This document shows positions 1 to 11,421 of a stretch of 64,000 bases of DNA, piece after piece. Position numbers and translations under genes: made by a program. Every line of letters starts with the position of its first letter. Position 1 is the first letter of the stretch. The notes beneath the pieces are model-generated. The model saw only the letters and a program-made list of their open reading frames with translations. It was not told the DNA's origin and did not search any database. The DNA comes from Ischnura elegans (lineage: Eukaryota > Arthropoda > Insecta > Odonata > Coenagrionidae): positions 61,302,069 through 61,366,068 of the forward strand of contig NC_060254.1 of NCBI RefSeq assembly GCF_921293095.1. The letters are read 5' to 3'.

Positions 1-1340
1 TTGATATTGTTTGATTTCCCTTCCCTGTTTTTGTATTCATTAGTCTTTTTCCGAGTTAAAAGATAATTACATATAAACTTGCTCATTGTATCGTACATTG
101 GTATCGCAAATTAGATCAGGAAAAGTAATAGTTTTAGTTTATTTATACAAGCGATTACACGTCTGATTACCTCTGTAATTCTGATTCCCAATTCAGCGCT
201 AACTTTTTTCCAATTTTACTACAGTCCAATGTTACCATATTTCGATGAAAGTAAACTTACGTTCACTTTCATCTATATAATATTTTAAGTCTCAAGCGTT
301 TCAACCTTATTGGAGAATAAAATAATTATTTCATTCCATTACCTTACACCTAGTTATTGGTTTTTTTCTGGGTTATTGTGTGAGAAATTCATGATAACGT
401 CCCATGACACGATTTAACATATTTCTATAGCAAATACATGATCTTTTCCCTCTAGGACGACGTTACAGCTATAATTGTTATAATGTCTTCCTACTCCTCC
501 CTGTAAACCTTAAAAGTTTATTTTTATCACCAATCTTAGTACAAATAATACTACAACCGCTTAAAAATCTCAATAGACGTTTTTTATGATCTATATCAGT
601 AAAAAATAAATTATTGTGGACATTTTCAAAATATTTCGAAACACCGCCAAAATTTATCAGCCAATTCATACATTTTACTCAAAAGAAGAGTAATGATTGT
701 GTCAATTGGCATATGTACACTTTGAGTGAATTGAAACAACTTTATGCGTACCTTTAATTGCGAAAACTTTACCTGTAATTCTGAAAATGGCATCGCAACC
801 AAACGACTTCGAAGAAGTCAGAGCTGCTTTCATAAGGTAAGTTAAGAGGACAGAGTCATATTCCAGCAGAGCAGAGCAAGGCGTGTAAAAGATATAATTC
901 CTCAAATATCTCTAAGGGAGGATGAAATGGGAACTTGTACAATTTGCACTGGTATTAGAGAGCATGGCATGAAAGGAACAATGCGGACATTCTATTCATT
1001 TCGGTTGGTAGTTCTCATTAAAATTCATGCTCTCGCACGGAAGCAAAAAGGAATGGTGTTATTAAATTGCGACGGAAGTAAGGCTAGAAGGCAAAGGGGT
1101 GACACAATGATGAGGGGTAGAAAACGACAAGAGGAGGGTGGGAAGTAATAAAAGATTATGGGACGTAACGAGAAAATCCCTCGGTTTAGTTGAAACGGTA
1201 GGTATGCGAGTCAAGGGGTAGAGGTAATGGCGTTGCTTGGGAAGAACAAGACGGTCACAGAGTCATTCGATATTAGTGGGATAATTTGTTCAGAGGTAGA
1301 AAAAATAGGATGGTACAAATTCTGTCCGTCAGATGCAAAT
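1..1340. other. Unassigned AT-rich DNA
   Basis: No recognisable coding region, RNA gene or repeat boundary was seen. Open frames are short, lack recognisable domains and look like chance. Confidence 0.5.
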
Positions 1341-1535
1341 GATTTTTGTTTCTATACATGTTTAGGCACAGAAATTGATGGAATTAATATACAAAGAATT
1401 GTTGAACAAGGGATACGAGTGAGTCTCTGTTCTGTGCTGACATCTAATGGAAAATAAAATGTACTACTAAATATCTGGTTGATCTCGTTTGTTTTCTTTA
1501 CCTAATTTCTGTACTTGTAATTATTGTAACTACTG
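1340..1535. repeat. MITE family D, fragment (copy 1)
   Basis: The interval shares the internal text of the family D elements at 22.36, 47.76 and 53.2 kb: a 'taggcacagaaattg' block, then 'gtgctgacatctaatgg', then a block related to 'ctaatttctgtactt'. The long terminal inverted repeats seen in the other copies are not preserved. It is probably an old truncated copy, identified only by comparison within this window. Confidence 0.5.
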
Positions 1536-2880
1536 GGGGCCACATGGTATGCCTCGTTCAGATTTCGAGTTTTTTAGGATTACGAGAGATTATTGTTCCA
1601 GCAATCGTTGGAACTATTGTGCATTCGCACATTGATTGTTAAAACCCGTGCTGCCCTCTAGTGCTGACAATTAAAGTGAACGATAAATTGACGGTTAGCA
1701 AAGCTGTTGAGGTATGCAGGGTCAAGATATTACTTTGTTCAACGTGTTTTTAACAAATTATTTTTTCCGCCCATATTCTTCCTTGGTTGGACAAATCCAT
1801 GAAAAAATTGGAGCGAAGAGAGCTTTACGAACTTTTCATCTTTCTCTCGTCACTTCATCTTCCGGTTTCCCAGCGCCTAACCATCGTAAAGTGGCAACAT
1901 CCGGAACTACGGTAACTATTGTCAAGACATACATTCACACTGCTAGTTCGCCCGATATCGTTAGGACGATCGCTCGGAAAATCGTTAGCTGAACGAGGCA
2001 GTAGGTACAAGTAACGAAATTACCGGTAAAGACCACTCCCGGGGTATTTTTTTATTTTATTCGTTCCTATACCATACGATCAGCATATGATCTACTCCTC
2101 AATCATTTTCGGTCATCATTGCGTAGGTATTTCGTTCACGTTCAACTGGTACTGTTTCGTGACGTAATAGTTTTAAAAAAAGGAAAGCTGACGTCTTTAA
2201 ATTCTCATGGTGTATAAAGTAGATCCTTTACAACAGTTGCTTGCATCTCAAATTTGAAAATTTTACCTAGATATTTTCTCAGACATAAATTTTACATCTG
2301 ATACGAAGGCAAAGTTTAAAATGGTTCATTCATTTAGCTTGAGTTTCCGAGGTCTAATCATTTCCCCAGTAAACTTCCGGATGATAATCAAGGCTTTGAA
2401 CAAGCAATGTGACACGAGAATAGACAAAATACGACCAGGTGAAAGTGATGCGTCCTCTTAAGCTATGTTTACATGCATGATGATTTTGTTATTAAACATT
2501 ATATTCGGATACTTTAGTGAAAATTACATTGGGATGATTGTCTCTTTATTAGTTACTAGCAGGCCACCCGGCGTTGCTAGGAAGAACAGCACCAGAAAAT
2601 GGGAAAGTTGGAACTTGGATTTCATGATCATATAAGATTTTATTGTTTCCTTATCGAGAGTGACAAGAGATGTGCCTACCCGGCAGGATGTACAATCGTT
2701 GAATTTGTATGACGTGACGTAACAAACGTTAACGAGATAACTACGCAAATGACGCGTTGGACGCAACCAAAAGTAGCACTATGGGGTTTGGGAGCATAAG
2801 ATGCACATACTAACTAATTTTGGTTTCAATCCGTTCAACCCTAGGGAAACGCATTGCGGACAGACAAACAGATATCCTCT
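1536..2880. other. Unassigned intergenic DNA
   Basis: No gene, repeat boundary or structured RNA was recognised. Open frames are under 100 codons and show no family resemblance. Confidence 0.5.
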
Positions 2881-2884
2881 TTTA

Positions 2885-3330
2885 TAATTATAGAATAGAA
2901 TAGAATATTTTTATTATGCTCTAGGTAAAACCTATGAAAGCAAAAAATGGAAAATACAGGAAATGCTCTCATCTTAATATAAGGCATTTTGACAAAAATA
3001 AGGCATTATGGAGGTTATTGTTAGGCTAACAAGTAGTAGATATTTATACAAAAAATGTAAAATATTCAATACTAATGACACAAAAATATAAGTTTTAACT
3101 TTGACAGTAATGAACACACACATAAATATACACATTTATGTAGAGAGTTTTGATAACATCACAACTTTAAGATGATAACTCTAATGAGTTGAGGAGACTG
3201 AATAAAGCCCCAGACTTCATATAGGAGTACAGCCTTCTTTTAAACGACTGAAGTGATTAGAATCATAGAAGATAATATTACCACGGAATACGCATAGATA
3301 TGCTGAGTTGGAAAGGAGGAATCAATTACA
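2885..3330 (-). repeat. Probable non-LTR retrotransposon 3' end
   Basis: Read on the minus strand, the segment ends in an AATAAAA-like signal followed by a short tandem tail of TATTC units (near 2890-2915), which is how several LINE clades terminate. The upstream sequence is AT-rich 3'-UTR-like DNA. No reverse-transcriptase codons could be identified, so the clade is unknown and the upstream boundary is approximate. Confidence 0.35.
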
Positions 3331-3737
3331 ATTTCCAAGAGACGGCCAAACAGCCTCATGCACTAAGGATCGCTGACATCAGCTTGAGGAGGCTCTGAGA
3401 AGGATTTCGCGTGGTGTCAGTGAGTCGTATCAGGGAGGAGAGGGATCGGAAGAGTGGGAACGTGGCAGCTAAGGAGGTCCTGACCCGCATTAGCACGGCG
3501 AATTCAATGTGGGTGGGGAGAGGGCGAGAGAGAGAGAGAAGGGTTGACAGGGGACGTACGGCATGGATCTGGGCCGTCTAAGGGCATTGCAAAACCCTGC
3601 CCCTCGAAGCACCGTCCGTCCCCATAAACAACTCCCAGTTTCCATTGATCGAAAAAAGTCAACTTTTTACAAATACTTATATACTATAGTATTTACTAAT
3701 ACCATATTACTTTTTACAACATATCTAATTATCAACG

Positions 3738-4080
3738 AAGATATCTCGCATTGCCCACAAATTTTATTATAACAGCTCACTACACGATATTAAATTGTTG
3801 CATAATCATTATCATGTAAAAAATACAATTTTTATTTATTTATTTATATCACTGGATTTTACTCTTAGGCTGAGAAAGTCACAACTTCGAAAGCTCCGAG
3901 TTTTATTTTTCCCATGTGAAGTTTCTTTCTTGTGTCTGTGTTTTAATGATAATGACCTGAACAACTTTTTTACATAAGTCTGAAATGGGATTTTTGTCCC
4001 TGATGATGATTGTGTAACAATCGAAACATGTGTAGTAAGCTGTAATAATAAAAGTTGTGGGCAATACGATATCTTCATTG
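3738..4080 (+). mobile_element. Foldback element with hammerhead-like core (Penelope-like)
   Basis: The ends are inverted copies of each other: about 3738-3785 is the imperfect reverse complement of about 4029-4078, both carrying the 'gcccacaa...ttataacagct' text. The plus-strand arm carries a hammerhead-like motif at 4000-4034, and the other arm holds a decayed antisense version. The central ~240 bp is AT-rich with no convincing ORF. A related single arm lies at 15845-15925. Inverted arms carrying hammerhead motifs are typical of the LTR-like repeats of Penelope-like elements; the assignment of this copy is inference. Confidence 0.55.
4000..4034 (+). ncRNA. Hammerhead ribozyme-like motif
   Basis: CTGATGA (4000-4006) is followed by one spacer base, a 5-bp stem II (GATTG 4008-4012 with CAATC 4018-4022), GAA (4023-4025), a short stem III ACA-TG-TGT (4026-4033) and A at 4034 as the putative cleavage base. 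Stem I pairing is weak, only one clear pair next to the cleavage base, so self-cleavage is uncertain. Confidence 0.5.
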
Positions 4081-4085
4081 ACCAT

Positions 4086-5405
4086 TTATTTCTTTAATTC
4101 ATATTAATTTTGGCCCATCTGGTGTAACGCATTCGTATTCCGCAAATTTTATGACCACAAAAAAGTGTCTAAAAAAGATCCACTAATTCGTGCGTCTACA
4201 TTCCACAATTGACCAGTAGCTAGCTGATCCGATCTGGTGTTGGGGCTGCTTGTAGGATATTCCTGCTATGTGAAATGTATGCTAGTTGTACGACATAATG
4301 CGAGTTTGTGATTTCGTAGCATTACTGTTTTACTGATAAAAAATTAACTGAAACTTGAAAGTGAATTTGGCTTGATCGGTTATGTCTCATTTCTTCCAAG
4401 TTGCAGCGAAGTTATATCAGTACAACAGCAGTACTACAAATCACAACCTTGTATTATGTCGTACAACTAGCATATGCCTCGAACAGGTACAATTTTTTTC
4501 GCAACAAATCAATATGTTGCCTGCCTATAGGAACAAAACCATAAACCTACTTTATTTATTTTATTTTTATGCAATATTTATTTCCTTGGCTGAAAAGGGG
4601 GAAATGTCCGTCTCAAACAAAGACGCTAGCAGGTATGCCGCAGTGAATGTTGGAAAAGAGTCCGACAGGAAACAGCTTTAGGATAGTCCCTCTTAAGGTT
4701 CGCACTAGCCAAAGAATTTTGAATATTACCTGTGATAAAATTTACCCCGAATTTATCTACACTCCAGTCTCCCACCAATTATAGCTAATATTTACTCGTG
4801 GACGGTCCCACTAGGCTCGAAACAAGTCCAATAATTTCATTTACATACACATTATCCTACATTTATTTCAACGATTGTTAACGGTAATGAAGTTAGTAAC
4901 CTCCTTTCTGTTAATGGCAAAGATACAATTGCGTTTAATCTCATTTCTGCTGTTGCTATTAACACTTTTGAGTCAGAAGAGGCAAAATCTGCTAAACTCT
5001 TTTCTAATCGATATAGAGACTTTTTGATGCAAGAAAAATATAAATGTACTACAACAGTAAAAAATATTGGCAAGAAAATATGAAGACATGATTATTTAGA
5101 ACCGTCATGGTGCCTATCTTCAAAATGTATCCAAAAATCCCTTCGGAGGCGAAACGTATGGAATTTATCATTGCACTATTTCGGCCTTCGGGGTGAAACC
5201 ACGTCGAGTTGTGTAACAATCGAGTTCATTTCTCTTCAGTTAATCGCAGATAGAGTGCTGCATCACCTACAAAACGTCGGCCAGGTATCTGAACAGTGAC
5301 AACGCGGGCTTCACCCCTAAGATCGAGATAGTGCAATAATTAATTTTAACCGTGGGAGCCTACCTCTTAGAAGCACAGGATGTATCATTTCAAAGGAGTA
5401 TTTTT
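4086..5405. other. Unassigned intergenic DNA
   Basis: No gene or clear repeat was recognised. Several short frames exist without recognisable domains. Confidence 0.5.
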
Positions 5406-5406
5406 T

Positions 5407-5620
5407 TAATAATAATAATAATTGCCTTTATTTGCATATGCAAACTTGGTCCTTCTAAGCCATATGGCTTGTCAGAAGGTTCCAGTTATTCAATACAACA
5501 TGTGGCACATTGAGAGCATAGCATTTATATTACAAGTTTCAACTTCAACTTTGGGGGCTTTTAAACAAGAATATGATAATTTAATATATTTTGTACATTT
5601 CAGATTAAAATAAAGAAATT
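5407..5620 (-). repeat. LINE 3' UTR with ATT-type tail
   Basis: On the minus strand the sequence runs from the stop codon of the reverse-transcriptase remnant (5619-5621) through about 200 bp of 3' UTR into a short (ATT)n tail at 5407-5422. A trinucleotide microsatellite tail in place of poly(A) is found in several non-LTR clades. Together with the adjacent coding remnant it marks a 5'-truncated LINE. Confidence 0.6.
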
Positions 5621-5756
5621 ACAAGTTTACAATATCACTTATTAACCAATATTTCACTTTTCTTTTAATGTCGGCCAAAGATTTGAGATTACATAAAGCC
5701 TTTGGCATACTGTTAAAGGTATGGGGTACAACATACTTCAGCAACCTTTTACCTTT
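5619..5756 (-). pseudogene. LINE reverse-transcriptase C-terminal remnant
   Basis: The minus strand reads about 45 codons ending in TAA, including LLKYVVPHTFNSMPKAL and SLADIKRKVKYWL. This matches the usual end of CR1/Jockey-like LINE ORF2 proteins, where an 'N-S-[LM]-P' motif is followed by 'SL..[FI]K.K[LV]K..L' and the stop. The microsatellite-tailed 3' UTR follows directly. Upstream the frame decays, so only the last few dozen codons survive. The clade cannot be fixed from this length. Confidence 0.55.
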
Positions 5757-5904
5757 TTTTAAATTCCAAACAACTATAATGAGGGAGCATATTTAGGTTT
5801 CACGTTATATATTACCATTTTCACTGCTAATGATACAGCTGCATTTACTGTACCTAAAAACATAAATAGTTAGGCTTAAATGTGTAGAACATAAAGTCCT
5901 TAAT

Positions 5905-7400
5905 AAACCACAAAATATAGGAAAAAATATAGAATAATGCATCACCTCAAAATAAATTTCTGGTGGGCACTAAATAAAAAGTTAGGGGGTGAGAAAGTGG
6001 GTATGAGGGTCACACATGTGCACCAGGCTGGCATCGACCCAGGGCATGCGCAGTATGAACACGGTTTCTCGAGGTCACTCAATGGAGGCTATTCTCTCCT
6101 TTTATCTCCATTTTTTTATTCTGCTAAAAGCACTTCCTTTCTCCTCTCTCAACCCACATTGCTGTGCCCCCCTTTTTTTAAAAATGAAAAAAAAATAATA
6201 ATGCCCCAGTGCATACGACCGCATCGTGATCCGACACGGGGTATGACAGCACGGTAATGAGTTTAATTTAATAAGCCCCCCTCCGTGGCAGGGCAATTTG
6301 TTTTGACCATGGATATCATCCGCTACCCGTGAAGGCATCATCCGTCAGAGCGACTAGATATAAAATACGAAAAGCAATTACCTCTTGAAATTGTATTTTG
6401 AATTATTTAGACAAAAATTTTATAACTCAATAAAATTAAGCGGTAGTGAACGCAATGAGTACCTTTCCCTTGCTAATTTACCTTGTCTATGTTGTATGAT
6501 ACTGATCATTCGTGGCTGCGTCTTCATCTATGCGCATTACAAATATTATGTTGAACAATTGATATAATCATCTTTCAGAAAAGTCGCTTGAGTAAAAATG
6601 TAACCAATTAGTGGTTTTAGTAATTCTTATGGGGAATTTTGATAAGCTTGAAATCGTAGATATCACCATAGAGTAAGTATACTCTAGTAAATATACTTAC
6701 TCTATGATATCACTTTTTTACAGTCAAAATTTTTCTGTAAAAGCTTTCGATTGCTCGGCAAATGAATTACCATTCAACTTAAATTAATTGATTGTAGATA
6801 AAATTTCCCATTTCAATGACCTGTAATCAAAATATTTTACCAGATCCCGTGATATGATTGGTGACATTCGATCAGAGTTACATCTACCGAAAATTATAAT
6901 TCGAGTCGACGATCAAAAAAGGCTTGCAGGCGGCGAGCGAAGACAACAAATAATAGCCGCATAAAAGGAGATGAGACCAGACATTGTGCATAACGCAGAA
7001 AATAGCCGTGTTATTTGAGAAACGTAGAATAAATTGTATACATCGAAATCTGCTAATAAAGTTGCTCCATTGGATTAAACTAGATAATGTGATCAAATCG
7101 TCAAGAAAGTACAAAGTCATATTTTTAAAACTACTCCTTAATTCTGTATCAGTAGTAGATGAGAAGTTTCCTACGACTCTATGACATTTTTGTTGATGAA
7201 ATCATAAGGACCTATTTTGAGTTGCATCAACTCCATTTATCCTTTGAAGACTTAAGTCAAATTACGTGTGGGTTAAACGCATCTCATTCTACTCATTTAC
7301 ATCTCAACCCGCGGCACACTAGCCTTTTAGGTAAATCTTCGACTCCAACTTTAACTCTTCGAAAAATGAAAGTGATTATGCTAGCGCAGTGATAATCATT
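5905..7400. other. Unassigned DNA with one perfect palindrome
   Basis: Apart from the hairpin at 6667-6706 no structure was recognised. The text is AT-rich and the frames are short. Confidence 0.5.
6667..6706. repeat. Perfect inverted repeat, 15-bp stem
   Basis: CATAGAGTAAGTATA (6667-6681) and its exact reverse complement (6692-6706) flank a 10-nt spacer. It could be a minimal foldback insertion or a cruciform-forming site. No run of T follows that would suggest a Pol III terminator. Confidence 0.7.
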
Positions 7401-7411
7401 TTTCCGCTCTT

Positions 7412-8960
7412 ACTTTTCCATCATCTCCCCTGTTGTATTCATCATCTCCCTATTTGCCATATTTCGCAATTTTTGCACCCTCATGTCCATCCGATAAGTA
7501 CGGTAGGGAGAAGGACTTACCACTTTTCTGCACTCTGTCTTCTCCCTTTATCCTAAGGCTCGATAAGTAACCAGACCAAATGTATATAAAAATCATTCCG
7601 ATATCAGTGTTTCTTTGAACGAGCCTTTTCGTCGTATTTCGCAATTTTTGCACCATTTCGTCCACCCGATAAGCGGTGTAGTGAAAGGGGAAAGGTTCTC
7701 CTTTTTCTTTTCTGTTATAGATTACTTCTGCGCCACACTTTCACTTATGCACTTCGTCTTATCCCTCTATCCTAGAGAGAAAGAAACCAGACTATATGCA
7801 CACTAGGTAACCCTGCGAACATTTCGCACTTTCGCTTAGATTTTATTTTTAACATTTTTGCTTGCTTATGTTTTGTTTTTATGGTTTAGTTATGAATGTA
7901 AAAAGATTTTCAAACATTTTTGAAGTTTAAAATTAAAAAAAAAAGAGTGGAGCAGATATAGCTGGATCGAGTGATCGATGTGGAAAAAAAGAAAATTTTT
8001 TGTGTCAAAATAATGGGGAAACACTAAAATTTGAGATTGAAATTGTAGTTTTCGTCAGGGGGCTCCTTCTTTTACACATCACTTCTGCGCCTCAATTTTA
8101 TGCACTTCGTCTTATCCATGTATCCTAAGGAAAAAGAAACCAGAGTATATGTACACTAGGTAACCCTGCGAACATTTCGCATGGTTACTTTCACTTAGAT
8201 TTTATTTTTAATATTATTGCTTGATTACATTACGTTTATTTGGTTTATTTATGAGTTTAAATAGGTTTTTATGCCTCTTTTTCTGAAGTTTAGAATTAAA
8301 AAATAATGAGTGGAGTCGATATATACCTGGATCGAGTAATCGACATTGAAAAAACGAAAATTTTGTGTCAAAATAATGGGTAAAACTAAAATTTGAGATT
8401 TAAATTGTAATTATTCGTCAGGGGCTCCTCCTCCTACACACATCACTCCTGCGCCTCACTTTTATGAACTTCGTTTTATCCCGCTATCCTAAGGAGAAAG
8501 AAACCAGACTGATTGTACACTAATTTTGCAAGTAAAAAGTATTACCCTGCAAGGTACCCTGCAAGTATTTCGCACTCTCATTTTTATTTTATTTTTAATG
8601 ATAATTGAAAATGAAAAACTTTGTGTATGTACTAAGTATTTATTATTGTACTACACAAAGTTTTTCACAATCATTTATCATTGCAATATGGTCCACAACA
8701 TCTCGCAGAATACCGTTGAATACATTATTTTTAATATTTTTGCTTGCTTATGTTACGTTACTTTGGTTTAGTTATGAGTGTAAATAGGTTTCTGAAGTTT
8801 AGTATTAAAAAAAATAGTGGAGTCAATATACCTGGAGTGATTAATAGATATGGAAAAAAACGAAAATTTTGTGTCAAAGTAATGGGGAAATATTAAATTT
8901 TTAGATTTAAATTGTAATTATTCGTCAGGGGCTCCTCCTCCTTTTACAGATCACTTCTGC
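7412..8960. repeat. Tandem array of ~360-bp units
   Basis: Units containing 'tgcgcctcactttta', 'tatcctaagg', 'gaaaccaga', 'taaccctgcgaac', 'tttgtgtcaaaataatgg' and 'attcgtcaggggctcct' recur in order, with unit landmarks near 7727, 8088, 8448 and 8955. Spacings are 361, 360 and 507 bp. The last unit is long because a palindromic insertion lies inside it (8596-8683). A more diverged partial unit precedes the array (7450-7680). There is no coding potential. This is a small minisatellite or local segmental duplication. Confidence 0.75.
8596..8683. repeat. Palindromic insertion inside a tandem unit
   Basis: The arms at about 8596-8629 and 8653-8683 are near-perfect reverse complements containing 'gaaaaactttgtgta'. 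The segment is absent from the two preceding ~360-bp units, so it entered after the array formed. Confidence 0.6.
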
Positions 8961-9029
8961 GCCTCACTTTTATGCACTTGGTCTTCCCCTGACCCTGACC
9001 TCGAAGGGGGATGGAAGAATTCTTCCTGC

Positions 9030-9190
9030 GCAATTTCTCTCCTCTCTCTCTCTCTCCCCCTCTTTTTTGCACCCTCCCCTCTCTCCCCTTCCACTGGACA
9101 CTCCCCCCCTCCCCTCCTTTCACCTAAATCCTCCCTCCCTCCGTCTCGACCCACTTCCAAGCCATATAACCCCTTTCTTTCTTTCTCCAT
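9030..9190. repeat. Pyrimidine-rich tract
   Basis: A long CT-rich, almost purine-free strand with runs of CTCTCT and CCCCTC. It is simple-sequence DNA; the frames that cross it are compositional artefacts. Confidence 0.7.
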
Positions 9191-9962
9191 CGCAGACGAC
9201 GGCTAACTCACTCCATCCCCTTCTCCACACAAAAAAAGATTAAAATCATTCCACTTACAATGACCAAACCTATTATGTAAATTCAAGTGCAGTGTATTTT
9301 CCGAAGTCAGCCATATCATACGAACGCCAACTTACTACGGTAGATCAGATCATATAAATAAAATAAGAGAGATACGCTATAGAACAGATTAATTCAGAGT
9401 GTCATTTTTTCCACAATCGATTAGAGACAGCGACAGCGGTAGGGCTTACTTATAGGTTAGTTGACTTGTAGTGTATTCTACTAACTTATTTATTCAATGA
9501 TGCATGCTTCTGAATTTCCATTTTATTTATTTGTATAAGAGGAGGAGGATGTGGTGTGCCCTGATATTTCATTCGGGAGGGGTCCAAAACCAGGGTGGAA
9601 ATTTTTTGAAAGTAAGTAATTGGTTATATACTAATTTTAACACTTTTCATTATCGAAAAAACTTAATTTTGAAACAAATATTTTGTAAATTCATGATTTT
9701 TCAGTATTTTGTTTTCTTTTATGAAGGAAAATAATTCTGTTTTTAAATTTTGGAGGGGGGTCAGGTCCCCCCGGCCACTGGATGGGGGCCTCTTGGGCCC
9801 CCACCCTGCTCCTTTTCCGAGACCCTAAAAATCGACCCTTTCTCCCACAACCTTCAATATCCCCACTTCTCGACACCTAAACCCCCATTTCCGCCTCACC
9901 CACTCCTTTCAACCACCAAGACGTACATAAGGAAGAACTCTCATGACTTATGTTGCACTTGT

Positions 9963-10002
9963 TAATGTTGTTCGTAGCAACGAAACGCGTAGTGTCAAAA
10001 GA
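9963..10002 (+). ncRNA. Decayed hammerhead-like motif
   Basis: GTTG and CAAC pair as a short stem II around 'ttcgtag', followed by GAAA, a palindromic ACGCGT and A. The expected CTGATGA is degraded to TTAATG. It looks like a relic of the Penelope-like hammerhead family seen elsewhere in the window; activity is not expected. Confidence 0.35.
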
Positions 10003-10737
10003 AAACCAAGTGGAAACATTGCAATGTCCAATTTTACTAATATTTAGAACTTCCACGTGCCTCACATCATACAAGATATTGTTTTTCTTTCTCCCTCGCA
10101 GACGATGGCAAACTCACTCCCTCCATCCTTCCCCAAACCAAGGAGACTGCATGCCGTCACAGCTTGATTTATGCTGCAAATGGGGAGTTTGCATAAAATG
10201 TATATATTCATTTAGTAAGTTGCCCACATAGAGCATATTTGCCAGTTCGAAGTGGAACAATATAATAAACATAAAAAATTACATACACTATTAAACGTAA
10301 TAAATCTAAATAAATTAAATTGAATTAAATTTAATGATATTGACCTTATGAATTTCTATTCAGACAGGAAAGAGCTCGGTTTGTATAAGTGTGGTTAAGA
10401 AAAGAGAACGGGCTACTGTGGTCTGGAAGAGAATTAATGAGGGAAGAGAGGCGGAATAGGAGGTCAGTGACAATCTGGGAATTGTCATATCGATGGCTAA
10501 GTTCTAACAAAACGTATCTCAAAATTTGGCCGGTTTGAGACAGGCAGGTATCTTAAACAATGTGTAATGATGTAAAATCTGATGCTTTCCCGGCGAATAT
10601 ATTCGAAAAAGGCTCTTCGGGCTTCCAGCCGGGTGGTCTTCCTCCATTCTGCCATCGGATTCAATGGCGTGTTCTACAACCGCGGATTTTTCCGGTTGGC
10701 AGAGCCTAAGGTGTCTCTTATGTTCTTTGATCCTGGT

Positions 10738-10981
10738 ATCCGCGGTTGTAGAACACGCCATTGAATCTGACCATAGGGTGAAGTGGGACCACGTGAAAAT
10801 TCTATGCCGTGAGACTAAATTCTGGGAAAGACTGGTAAAGAAATACATCGAGATCCGGCTGACAAGTAAAACCCTCAACCGTGACGCCGGGTATTCACTA
10901 AGTAATGTATGGAAACCGGCACTTAGTAAAATAAGATTGGCTGCCTCCCGGCCAATCACATTAGACCTTACAATCAATTGA
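10738..10981 (+). pseudogene. Penelope-like GIY-YIG endonuclease C-terminus
   Basis: The plus strand reads ...VVEHAIESDHRVKWDHVKIL, then FWERLVKKYIEIRL, then LNRDAGYSLSNVWKPAL, and stops at 10979-10981. This is the characteristic C-terminal tail of the Penelope-like retroelement polyprotein: an 'H...HR..W....' block, 'FW.R..KE.IEIRL' and 'LNRD.G..LS..W.P'. Only the end of the endonuclease domain is present; the catalytic GIY-YIG core and the reverse transcriptase are missing through 5' truncation. Further upstream the frame runs into the inverted arm, so an apparent start there is not real. Confidence 0.8.
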
Positions 10982-11020
10982 AGACTGTTTAAGCTGGCAA
11001 ACTTCATCCACTCAGCATTA

Positions 11021-11061
11021 GCCCTGAGGATGGAACCCGACTCGTGTTCCGGAACGTCGGC
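11021..11061 (+). ncRNA. Hammerhead ribozyme motif of the Penelope-like element
   Basis: Stem I GCC (11021-11023) pairs with GGC (11059-11061). CTGAGGA (11024-11030) fits CUGANGA. Stem II is GGAAC (11032-11036) with GTTCC (11046-11050). GAA at 11052-11054 is followed by CGTC. Related copies read GAAACGTC, so one A appears deleted here, which may impair stem III. It lies a short distance after the endonuclease stop codon, as expected for this retroelement class. Confidence 0.65.
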
Positions 11062-11271
11062 AGAATGGAGGGAGACCACCCGGCTGGAAGCTCGAATAGT
11101 CTTTTTCGGAAATGTGTAATGACATTTAAAAAATAAAATTCAATCAAAAACGACTCTTTCTTTGCAAATGTATGCTCTTTTTCAGTTTTGTGAATTTTTG
11201 GTTGTTAATTTCAGAGTACAATTAAAAATATAAATCGTTATTTGTATAATTGCCATTATAATTAAAGAACT

Positions 11272-11350
11272 TGGATAGCGTAGTGGCCTGCGCAGAGGCC
11301 CGGAAAGCCAAAGGTCCGTGGTTCAATACCCGGTCCAGGGGAATTTTTTC
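11272..11350 (+). repeat. tRNA-derived SINE head (family S1)
   Basis: An acceptor-like stem (CTTGGA with TCCAGG), an A-box-like 'tagcgtagtggcc' and a B-box-like 'tggttcaatacc' occur at tRNA spacing, followed by a short non-tRNA tail beginning 'aattttttctcatgg'. The cloverleaf is imperfect and the anticodon loop lacks the invariant T, so it is a SINE promoter region and not a working tRNA gene. A minus-strand copy lies at 35565-35690 and a head fragment at 36660. Confidence 0.65.
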
Positions 11351-11421
11351 TCATGGCATTTCTTCTATATAAATCGTTTCTTTTGCTCTCCTGAAAAGTT
11401 GCTTATATTGAGGTACGTGTT

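Larger units (their letters stand above)
10559..11122 (+). mobile_element. Truncated Penelope-like element with 12-bp TSD
   Basis: A perfect 12-bp direct repeat, AATGTGTAATGA, flanks the insertion (10559-10570 and 11111-11122). Between them lie inverted terminal segments (about 10598-10655 and 11060-11110, sharing 'cttccagccgggtggtc' and its complement), a second internal inverted repeat of 28 bp (about 10661-10688 and 10738-10766), a GIY-YIG C-terminal coding remnant and a hammerhead motif just before the 3' inverted arm. TSDs of this size, inverted 5' partial repeats and a hammerhead in the repeat are known Penelope-like traits. The element is about 540 bp and lacks the reverse-transcriptase domain. 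Confidence 0.85.

Noticed and set aside
7412..8960. CRISPR-like array
   Set aside because: Repeat units are about 360 bp and contiguous, with no short repeat-spacer structure; the DNA is eukaryotic.
10519..11079. 186-codon minus-strand frame
   Set aside because: It is antisense to the Penelope-like endonuclease remnant; the plus-strand reading matches the family.
11272..11350. Possible tRNA gene
   Set aside because: The boxes and acceptor pairing are tRNA-like, but the anticodon loop lacks the invariant T and the sequence is repeated with a common tail, so it is a SINE.
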